64,000 bases of DNA from Sulfurivermis fontis (lineage in GTDB: Bacteria > Pseudomonadota > Gammaproteobacteria > Thiohalomonadales > Thiohalomonadaceae), in contig NZ_AP018724.1 in NCBI RefSeq assembly GCF_004001245.1, positions 984,501 through 1,048,500 on the forward strand. Reading direction: 5' to 3'. The notes under the pieces are model-generated. The model was not told the origin of the DNA. It searched no databases and saw only the letters and a list, made by a program, of their open reading frames with translations. A program made the position numbers and the translations under genes. Positions 45,552 through 52,874 of the stretch are shown here, in pieces (position 1 is the stretch's first letter; each line of letters begins with the position of its first letter).

Positions 45552-45580
45552 TTGGCTTATCAATCGAACAGCGCCTTCAT
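45552..45580 (+). promoter_or_regulatory. Leader repeat copy e (promoter-like)
   Basis: TTGGCT (45552-45557), 17 bp, CTTCAT (45575-45580), then GGGTGTCGCAACGATAAACC and AAAGGAGA before ATG 45619. The sequence is close to copy d throughout, but the left half of the hairpin is missing. Confidence 0.68.
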
Positions 45581-45618
45581 ACGGGTGTCGCAACGATAAA
45601 CCGAAAGGAGAGCACACC

Positions 45619-45825
45619 ATGTCAGCTGTCGTAACCACCCAGCAAATCGAAGCCAACTACGCCAAGTTCATCGCCGAACTGACGGCGCTCACCCGCAAAT
45701 ACGGCGTCGCCATCCAGTCGGTCGGCGGTGTCCACCTCGCCGACGATCCACGCGATTTCCGCAACGTCCGCTACGTGGCCGATATCACCAGCGGCGACCT
45801 CTATCCGGAATTTCCCGCCGATTGA
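45619..45825 (+). CDS. Small cassette protein 6, unknown function
   Basis: A 68-residue protein: MSAVVTTQQIEANYAKFIAE, LTRKYGVAIQSVGGVHLADD, and an acidic, aromatic C-terminus (ITSGDLYPEFPAD). It follows leader copy e with AAAGGAG. It is the last gene of the cassette before a convergent terminator hairpin. No family recognised. Confidence 0.65.
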   Translation: MSAVVTTQQIEANYAKFIAELTALTRKYGVAIQSVGGVHLADDPRDFRNVRYVADITSGDLYPEFPAD

Positions 45826-45839
45826 CAACGCGTCGCACG

Positions 45840-45866
45840 CCAGGCCACCCGCCACGCGGGTGGCCT
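45840..45866. terminator. Bidirectional terminator-like hairpin
   Basis: Stem CAGGCCACCCG (45840-45850) / CGGGTGGCCTG (45856-45866), 11 bp perfect with a 5-nt loop, between two convergent gene ends (45825 and 45876). There is no U-run on either side, but GC-rich hairpins at convergent ends are often terminators in high-GC genomes. Confidence 0.55.
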
Positions 45867-45875
45867 GCTTCCAGC

Positions 45876-46091
45876 TCAACGCCCACGCAGCGCCTCGAAA
45901 CCACGGCGCAGCACGTAACTGCGGACCATCGACACCACCGTGAAGATCAGGCCGATTTGGAGGTTCTCCTGGACCGTGGCGTGCAGACCGAAGCGCGGGA
46001 ACACCATCCACTGGGTCGCCACCGCCACCCCATAGCCGACCAGCACATTGGCCACGGCCTCCACCAGCGACATCCATCGCGACTGCTTCAC
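45876..46091 (-). CDS. Small phage membrane protein (DUF7220-like)
   Basis: A 71-residue protein starting at GTG 46091 (GTGA overlap with the methyltransferase stop). It has two membrane helices (ANVLVGYGVAVATQWMVFP and LQIGLIFTVVSMVRSYV) joined by a short loop and ends with a basic RRGFEALRGR. This type is frequent next to phage methyltransferase or terminase genes. Function unknown. Confidence 0.7.
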   Translation of the reverse strand: MKQSRWMSLVEAVANVLVGYGVAVATQWMVFPRFGLHATVQENLQIGLIFTVVSMVRSYVLRRGFEALRGR

Positions 46092-47374
46092 AGCGACGCC
46101 TCTGCCTCTACCTCGGCGGCAGCCTCCGCCGTGCTGGCCAGGTCATCGAATTTCACCCCATCGGCTTCCCGCACCGCCTGCGCCCCGGCATAGTCCTGCC
46201 AGCGGCGCACGATCACGTCCGCGTACTTCGGGTCGAGTTCGATGAGCCGCGTCCGGCGCCCCGACTTTTCGGCGGCGATCAGGGTCGTGCCGCTGCCACC
46301 GAATGGATCGAGCACCACGTCGCCTGGGCGGCTGGAGTTGCGGATGGCCCGCTCGACCAGCTCCACTGGCTTCATCGTCGGGTGCAGGTCGTTCTTCTGC
46401 GGCTTGTTGAATTGCCACACGTCGCCCTGGTCGCGGTCGCCGCACCAGTGGCGATCCGCGCCCTCGGGCCAGCCGTAGAGGATCGGCTCGTACTGGCGCT
46501 GGTAGTCCGAGCGGCCCAGGGTGAAGGTGTTCTTGGCCCAGATGATGAACGTGGACCAGTGGCCGCCCGCCGCGCGGAAGGCCGCCTGCAGGGTGTCGAG
46601 CTCGCTCGACGACATGGCGACGTAGATCGCGCCGCGGGTGTGGGCAACGAGCAGCGACAGCGCGTCGTAGAGAAAGTCGTGAAAGCCTGCGCCGAGCGCG
46701 TCGTTGAGAATGGGACGGTGCTTGCCCCGCAGCTTGTCCTTGGCGCTGTTGGCGTAGTTCACGTTGTACGGCGGATCGGTGAAGGCCATGTCCGCCCGCT
46801 CGCCGTCCTGGAACAGCTGCGCGTAGGCCTCTGCCGCGGTCGCATCGCCGCAGACCAGACGGTGCTCACCCATGATCCAGACATCGCCAGGCCCGGACAC
46901 CGGCGACACCGGCGCCTCGGGGACGGCATCGTCCTCGGTCAACCCCTCGCGCGTGGTCTCCTCGCCCGCCAGCAGGTCGGCCAGGGCGTCGGCGTCGAAG
47001 CCGGTCAGGTCGAGGTCGAAGCCTTCGGCCTGCAAGTCCGAAAGCTCGATGCGCAGCAGCGCCTCGTCCCAGGTCGAAAGCTCCGCGAGCCGATTGTCGG
47101 CGAGCACCAGCGCCCGCCGTTGGGTGGGCGTCAGGTGATCGAGCACCACCACGGGCACCTGGGTAAGGCCGAGTTTGCGCGCTGCGGCCAGCCGGCCGTG
47201 GCCGGCGACGATCACGCCATCCGATCCGGCCAGGATCGGGTTGGTGAACCCGAACTCGGCGATGGAGGCGGCGATCTGGGCGATCTGCGCGTCCGAGTGC
47301 TGACGGGCGTTGCGGACGTAAGGGATGAGCTTGTCCGTTGGCCAGTGCTCGATCTTGTCGGCAAGCCAGTTCAT
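46088..47374 (-). CDS. ParB-like domain fused to DNA N6/N4 methyltransferase, copy 1
   Basis: A 428-residue protein. The N-terminal ParB/Srx-like domain (1 to about 100) has LIPYVRNARQHSDAQIAQIA and GVIVAGHGRLAAARKLGLTQ. The methyltransferase part has DPPYN as motif IV and, near the C-terminus, VLDPFGGSGTTLIAAE as motif I, the beta-class order. DPPY enzymes mostly make N6-adenine. ATG 47374 overlaps the stop of the related upstream gene (ATGA). It may protect phage DNA from host restriction. Confidence 0.9.
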   Translation of the reverse strand: MNWLADKIEHWPTDKLIPYVRNARQHSDAQIAQIAASIAEFGFTNPILAGSDGVIVAGHGRLAAARKLGLTQVPVVVLDHLTPTQRRALVLADNRLAELSTWDEALLRIELSDLQAEGFDLDLTGFDADALADLLAGEETTREGLTEDDAVPEAPVSPVSGPGDVWIMGEHRLVCGDATAAEAYAQLFQDGERADMAFTDPPYNVNYANSAKDKLRGKHRPILNDALGAGFHDFLYDALSLLVAHTRGAIYVAMSSSELDTLQAAFRAAGGHWSTFIIWAKNTFTLGRSDYQRQYEPILYGWPEGADRHWCGDRDQGDVWQFNKPQKNDLHPTMKPVELVERAIRNSSRPGDVVLDPFGGSGTTLIAAEKSGRRTRLIELDPKYADVIVRRWQDYAGAQAVREADGVKFDDLASTAEAAAEVEAEASL

Positions 47375-48903
47375 TTGCGATTGCGCCCCCATGGATTACG
47401 AATCGGGTTCTCCATCTTGGCCATGCGGTCGTTGAAAACGTCCGACAGGCGTTTTTTCACATCGCCATAGGTCGCCGTGACGCCTTCCGGCTCGCGCTCG
47501 GCCTTGACCGCCGCCCAGCTCTGGCCGGTCGTCTCCAGCACCGGCGCACGATCGGGGTGGGTCTTCATCCAGCGGATCACGGCCACATCGACATACTCGG
47601 GGGCAAGCTCGGCGGCACGCACGCACCGCCCGCAGGCCTCGCCCGCGAGGATCGTCGTGCCCGATCCCGAGAAGGGCTCGAACACGATCTCGCCTTCGTC
47701 GGTGTAGGCCTCCATGACGAACTTCGGCAGGCCGATGGGGAACACCGCCGGATGGTCGATCTCGCGGTCGCGGTCGATGGGTCCGCGCTGGCGAGTGACG
47801 GTGATGACGGAATCCGGGATGCGGAACTCTTGCGTCGGGAGTCCCGTGTGGCACCAGCCGGTGCGTGCTCCTTCCTTGCTCCTCAATCCGCCTGTGCTCG
47901 TGCCATCGGCGCGCAGGTGCACATCCTGCCCGGCGTATTTGCACGGCACGATCTTGTTGGGCTTGCGGATTGCGCGGTTGAAGTGGAACAGGAACTCGTG
48001 GCGCGGGGCCAGGCGCCCGACCCAGTCGCCGGGGACGGTGACGCCCTGGTCCCACACGTACCAGCCGAAGCGCCGCCAGCCTTGGCCCCGCATCCATTCG
48101 ATCCAACCGTCCCAGTACGGCTGCCACTCGCCGTCGCGATGGACCAGGCCGAGGTTGACCAGCATCTGGCCGTCCTCGCGCATGACACTCATCGCCGCGC
48201 CGAACACGCCCTGCATCAGCGCGTCCCAGTCCGCGATGCCGCCGGTGGTGTAGTTGCGCTGGTTGGCATAGGGCGGGCTGGTGAACAGCAGCGCCGCCTG
48301 CTCGCCAGCCATCAGGCGCTGCATGGCCGCGCGGTCGGAGGAGTCGGCGCAGATCAGGCGATGCTCGCCCAACAGCCAGACATCGCCCGGGCGGCTGATG
48401 ACGATCTTCGGCGGCGCGGGGATGTCCTCATCGTCGCGCGCCTGATCGTCCTCATCGGCCGTCGATGCGTCGGCGGGTTGAATATCCGCTTCGATCTCAT
48501 CGAGCAGCCGCTCGATCTCATCGTCACCCATGCCGGTGAGCGCCAGATCGAAGCCCGCCTCCGACAACTCGGCCAGCTCCAACGCCAGCATCTCTTCGTC
48601 CCACCCGGCGTCGAGAGCCAGGCGGTTGTCGGCGATCACGTAGGCGCGCTTCTGTGCCGGAGTGAGGTGGCTAAGCTCGATCACCGGCACCTCGGTGAGC
48701 CCGAGCTTGCGGGCCGCCGCCAGCCGCCCATGGCCGGCGATGATGCCGTTCGCTCCATCCACCAGGATCGGGTTGGTCCAGCCGAACTCGACGAGGCTGG
48801 CGGCGATACGCGCGATCTGCTCGTCGCTATGCGTGCGCGGATTGCGGGCGTAGGGGACCAGCGTCTCGACCTTGCGATATTCGACGCGCAGGGGTTCGGT
48901 CAT
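47371..48903 (-). CDS. ParB-like domain fused to DNA methyltransferase, copy 2
   Basis: A 510-residue relative of the neighbouring gene with the same two-domain layout (LVPYARNPRTHSDEQIARIA, NGIIAGHGRLAAARKLGLTE), but a different catalytic motif, SPPY (FTSPPYANQRNY), and FEPFSGSGTTILAGE as motif I. SPPY typically marks N4-cytosine or some N6-adenine enzymes, so the pair probably have different specificities. ATG 48903 is chosen because the preceding 30 in-frame codons are unlike any homologue. A terminator lies 60 bp upstream, so the gene may have its own promoter. Confidence 0.9.
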   Translation of the reverse strand: MTEPLRVEYRKVETLVPYARNPRTHSDEQIARIAASLVEFGWTNPILVDGANGIIAGHGRLAAARKLGLTEVPVIELSHLTPAQKRAYVIADNRLALDAGWDEEMLALELAELSEAGFDLALTGMGDDEIERLLDEIEADIQPADASTADEDDQARDDEDIPAPPKIVISRPGDVWLLGEHRLICADSSDRAAMQRLMAGEQAALLFTSPPYANQRNYTTGGIADWDALMQGVFGAAMSVMREDGQMLVNLGLVHRDGEWQPYWDGWIEWMRGQGWRRFGWYVWDQGVTVPGDWVGRLAPRHEFLFHFNRAIRKPNKIVPCKYAGQDVHLRADGTSTGGLRSKEGARTGWCHTGLPTQEFRIPDSVITVTRQRGPIDRDREIDHPAVFPIGLPKFVMEAYTDEGEIVFEPFSGSGTTILAGEACGRCVRAAELAPEYVDVAVIRWMKTHPDRAPVLETTGQSWAAVKAEREPEGVTATYGDVKKRLSDVFNDRMAKMENPIRNPWGRNRK

Positions 48904-48960
48904 CGGGAAACGAAGTTTCGGTGAAGGTTCGTGCGGCGTGGCCGCGTGTCGTCGGAGCCA

Positions 48961-48988
48961 AAACAAAAACCCGCCACGAGGGCGGGTC
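48961..48988 (-). terminator. Rho-independent terminator ending the early operon
   Basis: Minus strand stem ACCCGCC / GGCGGGT (48970-48976 and 48982-48988) with a 5-nt loop, followed by TTTTTGTTTT. It separates the DUF6362-like gene and replication genes from the two methyltransferase genes, which therefore need a separate promoter or read-through. Confidence 0.78.
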
Positions 48989-48999
48989 AGCAAAGGGTG

Positions 49000-49033
49000 G
49001 TAACCCTGGTGGTAACCGGTAACCCGGTAACCT
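49000..49033. repeat. Four direct GGTAACC repeats
   Basis: GGTAACC occurs at 49000, 49012, 49019 and 49027, four exact heptamers in 34 bp, with two directly adjacent. The spacing (12, 7, 8) is not a helical period. It lies 96 bp or more upstream of methyltransferase copy 2, where an operator could sit. Confidence 0.6.
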
Positions 49034-49314
49034 CGATTTCACGGCAGACGCTAGCGAAATGCCGCGCTCGCGCCCCCCGCATGGCTTTTCGGCCAGGAAG
49101 GACCCATCGCGCTCGGCGGGTCGGATCGCGAAGGCAGAAACGACGAAGGCCACGGATCGCTCCGTGGCCTTCGCACATGCTTCTCTCGCGAGGTTAGCGA
49201 AATCCTAGCGCAAAAACGGGTGAAGTGTTGCACGTCCAAAATGGCTCGAAACCGGCATCGTTCCGCATCCGCCCGCATGGCTTGGATCGCTTTGGAAACG
49301 ACCCGCAACTTCAC

Positions 49315-49710
49315 TCATGAAAGGCTGGCCACGGTCCGGCGGGTCTGCTCGTTCAGACGGCAGGCGACGATGTCGAGCGCCTTCTGCCACCGCCGCCAGG
49401 CCGTAGTGCGGTCGCAGCCGAAGCGCCGGCAGATCTCCCGCCACCCGCGTTCCTCGGCGCGCATCCAGACGAGATGGCGCTGCTCCTCGGTGAGCCACAG
49501 CACCCAGCGCATCGTCTCCTCCATGCGGTCGATGGCGGCCGGGTCGGGCGGAAAGCGGTACAGCACGTCGTCGCCCGAGTAGGTCTCCCACGGCTGGCGC
49601 AGGATGGCCGGCCAGGTGTTGAAGTAGCCCTGGACGCGTACCGGCGGCAGACGCCGCGCGGTCTGGGCGGCCTCCCGGAAGCGCTCGGCGACGTCGTCAA
49701 CGCTCCACAT
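49315..49710 (-). CDS. DUF6362-like phage HTH protein
   Basis: A 131-residue protein: MWSVDDVAERFREAAQTARR, RVQGYFNTWPAILRQPWETY, then a helix-turn-helix region (WREICRRFGCDRTTAWRRWQ) near the C-terminus. Such proteins are common in prophages next to RuvC-like and helicase genes and resemble sigma-4-like or terminase-small-like DNA-binding folds. Exact role unknown. It overlaps the preceding stop region by 14 bp. Confidence 0.78.
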   Translation of the reverse strand: MWSVDDVAERFREAAQTARRLPPVRVQGYFNTWPAILRQPWETYSGDDVLYRFPPDPAAIDRMEETMRWVLWLTEEQRHLVWMRAEERGWREICRRFGCDRTTAWRRWQKALDIVACRLNEQTRRTVASLS

Positions 49711-49912
49711 GGCCGTCTCCCTGGCGACCGTAGAGCCGCTCGCCGATGCGCTTCACCAGCTCCCGCTCGATCCAGTCGAGCCGCTCGTCGTCGAGCGAGA
49801 CCACCAGGATGCCTTGGTCCCGCCAACCGTCGCGTTTTATGGCATCGACGTCCGGGGGAGTCGGTTGCAGGCGCCCGAGGGGGCAACGATAGTGGGGGCT
49901 GGGTGCATTCAT
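49697..49912 (-). CDS. Small phage protein of unknown function
   Basis: A 71-residue protein, MNAPSPHYRCPLGRLQPTPP, DVDAIKRDGWRDQGILVVSL, ending RIGERLYGRQGDGHVER. The phrase GWRDQGILVVSLDDERLDW is typical of a short phage protein found between the RuvC-like and DUF6362-like genes. ATG 49912 overlaps the RuvC-like stop by 4 bp. Confidence 0.7.
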   Translation of the reverse strand: MNAPSPHYRCPLGRLQPTPPDVDAIKRDGWRDQGILVVSLDDERLDWIERELVKRIGERLYGRQGDGHVER

Positions 49913-50688
49913 GCCGGCATCTCCTGCGTCGTGATCGCCCACATCAGCAGCGCCAGTGCGTCGGCCTCGTTGTCGTCCTCGGGCCGGAAACCCAGGGCCT
50001 GCATGGCGGCCACCATCGCTTGCTTGCCGGCGTTGCCCTTGCCGGTGGCGTGCTTCTTGATCGTGCCCACCGGAACGCCCTGGTACGGGATGCCGTGGTG
50101 CTCGCACCAGGCGGTCAGCTGGGCCATGAAGCCGCCGTAGGCGTGGGCGGCATCCACTCCGGCGTGGCGGCGCACCTCCTCGAAGTACACCGCATCCAGC
50201 CCGTCCGCCGATTGTTTGACCTCGGTGAGCCAGCGCTTGAAGCGCAGGTAACGCATGCCGCCGCCCTCGAAGCGCTGGGGCTTGAAGCACTCCGAGCCGC
50301 TGGTGATGGAGCCGTCACGGCCGAGCAGCGCCCAGCCGGTCCGCGTGCCGAGGTCGAGGCTCAGGATGGCCGTGCCCGGTTCACGATCCCGACCGTCGAT
50401 GCCGGGCAGACCCCTTCGGGTCGGGGGAGAGGACACGACGTGGTCCTCTCCCCCCGAAGGGGGGAGGGAGTTTTCGCCAACTGGGAAATCCCCGAAAGGT
50501 AAGTAAAAACATGGTGTTAGCTCAGTTGGCAAATTGGCAGGCGTTGCCAACTGCCAACTTGCCGACTGATCTGTAATGCATTGATTTTTTTGATTTTCCA
50601 GTTGGCAGACGTTTGCCAACTGAATCCAGTTGGCAAAATTCGGGTTCCAGTTGGCAGAATTTTTGCCAACTTGCCTGCGCGTGTTCAT
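49909..50688 (-). CDS. RuvC-like Holliday junction resolvase
   Basis: The RNase H-like core starts ILSLDLGTRTGWALLG (first Asp in SLDLG), with the catalytic Glu in VYFEEVRRHAG and Asp residues in GFRPEDDNEADALAL. These form a complete RuvC-type site of about 150 residues. Such phage proteins resolve junctions and clear branched DNA before packaging. The frame is open up to ATG 50688, which overlaps the primase stop, but the first 90 codons run through the iteron array and a hairpin and are not protein-like. The real start is probably downstream, perhaps GTG near 50436. Confidence 0.78.
   Translation of the reverse strand: MNTRRQVGKNSANWNPNFANWIQLANVCQLENQKNQCITDQSASWQLATPANLPTELTPCFYLPFGDFPVGENSLPPSGGEDHVVSSPPTRRGLPGIDGRDREPGTAILSLDLGTRTGWALLGRDGSITSGSECFKPQRFEGGGMRYLRFKRWLTEVKQSADGLDAVYFEEVRRHAGVDAAHAYGGFMAQLTAWCEHHGIPYQGVPVGTIKKHATGKGNAGKQAMVAAMQALGFRPEDDNEADALALLMWAITTQEMPA
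50411..50462. repeat. Bipartite inverted repeat
   Basis: GGGGGAGAGGAC (50423-50434) pairs with GTCCTCTCCCCC (50443-50454), and CCCCTTCG (50411-50418) with CGAAGGGG (50455-50462), a long hairpin with one 4-nt bulge. The sequence resembles intergenic repeats common in high-GC proteobacteria. It lies inside the RuvC-like reading frame. Confidence 0.65.
50476..50671. repeat. Iteron-like GCCAACT array; candidate replication origin
   Basis: The heptamer GCCAACT occurs nine times exactly in either orientation (starting 50476, 50524, 50546, 50553, 50600, 50615, 50628, 50649, 50665), with two one-mismatch variants (50532, 50561). An AT-rich tract with TTGATTTTTTTGATTTT (50581-50597) lies in the middle. 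The array follows the primase-helicase gene directly. Dense iterons with an AT-rich unwinding tract beside a replication gene are typical of phage and plasmid origins. No replication initiator of the O type is evident, so the binding protein is unknown. Confidence 0.72.
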
Positions 50689-52874
50689 GCGTCCTCCTGC
50701 GGGTCGATGAAGTCGTCTTGGTAAACCCACACCTCGGGGTTCTCGACCGGCAATGCGGCCCCCGATTGCGGGCATTTGAAGTGGGTAGGTAATACCGGTA
50801 GCTCGCGCAGCGGCACTTCGCCGGTGTCGGGATCGGGCTCGCCCGCCGGTATGCGCAGCACCATGCCCTCGACGCACAGGTAGCCGTACTTGGTGCGGCC
50901 GATGCGTGGCAGGCCATAGTCCTGTGCGTTGCGGAAGTACTTGATGTAACCCTGGGTCGAAAGCGCAGAGAGGCGCTCGCGGATGGTGCGCTCGCCGCCC
51001 AGACCGGCCTTGCCTTCGAAGGATTCGGCGAACTGGTTGGCGGTGTAGCAGCGCCCCTGGGCCGCCTCGTCGAACAGGATCTGCAGGATGGCGTCGCGCT
51101 TGCGCCGGCGCTCGGCATCGAGGCGCTCGCCATAGTCCCTCATCACCAGCCGCGCGTTGGCATCCACCTCCCGCCACTCGCCCTGGATCTTGTCCACGTG
51201 CATCGACGGGATGGCGGCACCGTTGCGCAGCTCGAAGAAGAGCTGGCGCGTGGTGCGCGTCTCGTCGGGTCGAAACAGCAGCATGCCGGTGGTGTAGTAG
51301 CCGCGCAGACTCCCGGCCCCGGCCAGCGCCTGGAACGGGTCCTCCTCGAACTGCTTCTTGCCGAGCTTCTTGGTGTGGTGGGCCAGCACGACGCCGGCGT
51401 CCGGGTTCACCGCGTCGCGCAGGCGCTCGACCCGCTGTGACAGGAAGTAGAGCATCGCCGCGTTGTCGTTCTCGCCGCCGGCCTCCCCGCCGTCGAAGAC
51501 GTTGCGGATGGGGTCGATGGCGATGATGTCCGGCAGCTCGTCGCCGAAGGCCTGCTTGATCGCGGGGATGACCTGGGCGAGGCCGGCGTCGTCCAGGATC
51601 AGCCGCAGCTGCGGCGTGGCGACGAAGTTGACGCGCGCTTCACCGATGCGACTGGGCGGTAGGCGGATCTCCTTCACACGCTCGCGCAGGTAGTGGTACT
51701 GCACCTCGGCTTGCAGATAGAACACCCGCAGCGGGCGCGGCGGCGTCATGGCGAGGAAGGTGGCGCCCGCCGCCATGTGCGTGAGCCATGCGAGCAGAAA
51801 GTCACTCTTGCCGACCTTGGGCGCACCGCCGAATACCAGCAGGCCGCCGGGTGTGAGCACGCGCGGTGCGATGAGATCGGGCGGCAACGGCGAGTCGTCG
51901 TCGAGCAGCGCACCCAGGGTGAAGGTCGGCAGTGTCGGCGCCGCCCCCTTGACGACCCTGCGCTCGCCCTCACGAATGAAGGTGGCGCAGTCGAAGCCCT
52001 CGGCCACGGCATCGGCCGCGTCCCACTTGTCCGGTTTATCCATGGGCGGCACGAGGATGGCGACCGACGCCGCGCCCGCCGTCACGCAGGCACGGGCGGC
52101 GTTCTCCGCGTAGTCCCAGCCCGGGACGTCGCGATCCGGCCAGACCAGCACGTGCTTGCCCGCGAGCGGCGTCCAGTCGGTCTTGTCGATCGGCGCCCGC
52201 GCGCCGTTCATGGCCGTGGTCGCCGTGATGCCCGTCCCGATCAGGGCGCAAGCCGCCTTCTCGCCCTCGACCAGCACCACGTCACGCGCATTGGCCACGG
52301 CCGGCAGGTTGTAGAGCGGACGCGGATCGGGGGCGCGCCACATGCGGGCGCGCACGTCCCAGGGGCGGTACTCCTTGCCGGTGGGCGGGTCGTAGCGGTA
52401 GACGCAGGCGATCAGTCTGCCATCCGCCGTGAGGTAGTCCCACTTGGCGGTATAAGGGCCGAGTTCGTCGACGGGGGCGCTGCGGGCATTCGATCGCTCC
52501 GGGGTGTGACCGATGGATGGTGCAAGCCCGAGCCATTGACGGATTTCCTCCGCGATCCGGGGGAAGTCGTGCCGGGCGGAGAGTCCACGGGAACGGGCCC
52601 ACAGATCGATGACGTCGCCGCCTTCGTCGGTCGCGAAATCCTTCCACAGCCCACGCCGTTCACCATCGAGCTCGACCACCAGGCTCTTGCCGCGATTGCC
52701 GTCGATATCGCCGACATAGAATTTACCGCCGCGGATGCGGCCCTGCGGGAACAGGTAGAGCAGCACCGCCTCCAGGCGCTCGAGCAGGCCTCGGCGCAGC
52801 GAATCGGTATCGGGGAGTGCCATTCCCTGCTGTTCGGGTGCGTCGTTGTAGTCGAGCCAAATGACGTCTGCCAT
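50685..52874 (-). CDS. Phage primase-helicase (TOPRIM plus RecA-like ATPase)
   Basis: A 729-residue protein. The N-terminal region (about 40-115) contains FYVGDIDGNRGKSLVVELDG and WKDFATDEGGDVIDLW, typical of phage primase N-domains. The TOPRIM motifs are VEGEKAA (202-208) and WPDRD (245-249). The C-terminal RecA-like module has Walker A GGAPKVGKS (349-357) and IIAIDPIRN as Walker B, with HHTKK after it. A winged-helix region follows. It should prime and unwind phage DNA. ATG 52874 shares a base with the nuclease stop. Confidence 0.9.
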   Translation of the reverse strand: MADVIWLDYNDAPEQQGMALPDTDSLRRGLLERLEAVLLYLFPQGRIRGGKFYVGDIDGNRGKSLVVELDGERRGLWKDFATDEGGDVIDLWARSRGLSARHDFPRIAEEIRQWLGLAPSIGHTPERSNARSAPVDELGPYTAKWDYLTADGRLIACVYRYDPPTGKEYRPWDVRARMWRAPDPRPLYNLPAVANARDVVLVEGEKAACALIGTGITATTAMNGARAPIDKTDWTPLAGKHVLVWPDRDVPGWDYAENAARACVTAGAASVAILVPPMDKPDKWDAADAVAEGFDCATFIREGERRVVKGAAPTLPTFTLGALLDDDSPLPPDLIAPRVLTPGGLLVFGGAPKVGKSDFLLAWLTHMAAGATFLAMTPPRPLRVFYLQAEVQYHYLRERVKEIRLPPSRIGEARVNFVATPQLRLILDDAGLAQVIPAIKQAFGDELPDIIAIDPIRNVFDGGEAGGENDNAAMLYFLSQRVERLRDAVNPDAGVVLAHHTKKLGKKQFEEDPFQALAGAGSLRGYYTTGMLLFRPDETRTTRQLFFELRNGAAIPSMHVDKIQGEWREVDANARLVMRDYGERLDAERRRKRDAILQILFDEAAQGRCYTANQFAESFEGKAGLGGERTIRERLSALSTQGYIKYFRNAQDYGLPRIGRTKYGYLCVEGMVLRIPAGEPDPDTGEVPLRELPVLPTHFKCPQSGAALPVENPEVWVYQDDFIDPQEDA

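Larger units (their letters stand above)
48904..49314. other. Gene-poor 410-bp stretch with hairpins and repeats
   Basis: No convincing gene is seen here. The region holds a leftward terminator (48961-48988), four GGTAACC heptamers (49000-49033) and a perfect 12-bp hairpin GAAGGCCACGGA / TCCGTGGCCTTC (49145-49172). Short minus-strand frames exist, one from GTG 49314, but they have no recognisable family and cross the hairpins. The regulatory or packaging purpose is unknown. Confidence 0.5.

Noticed and set aside
43501-45830. Possible CRISPR array, because of regularly repeated leaders
   Set aside because: The repeats are 300-700 bp apart, each followed by a gene start, with no spacers and no cas genes.
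49051-49314. Possible 87-codon gene from GTG 49314
   Set aside because: It overlaps a perfect 12-bp hairpin, has no recognisable similarity, and its composition changes to Arg/Pro/Ser-rich shadow-type sequence after about 40 codons.
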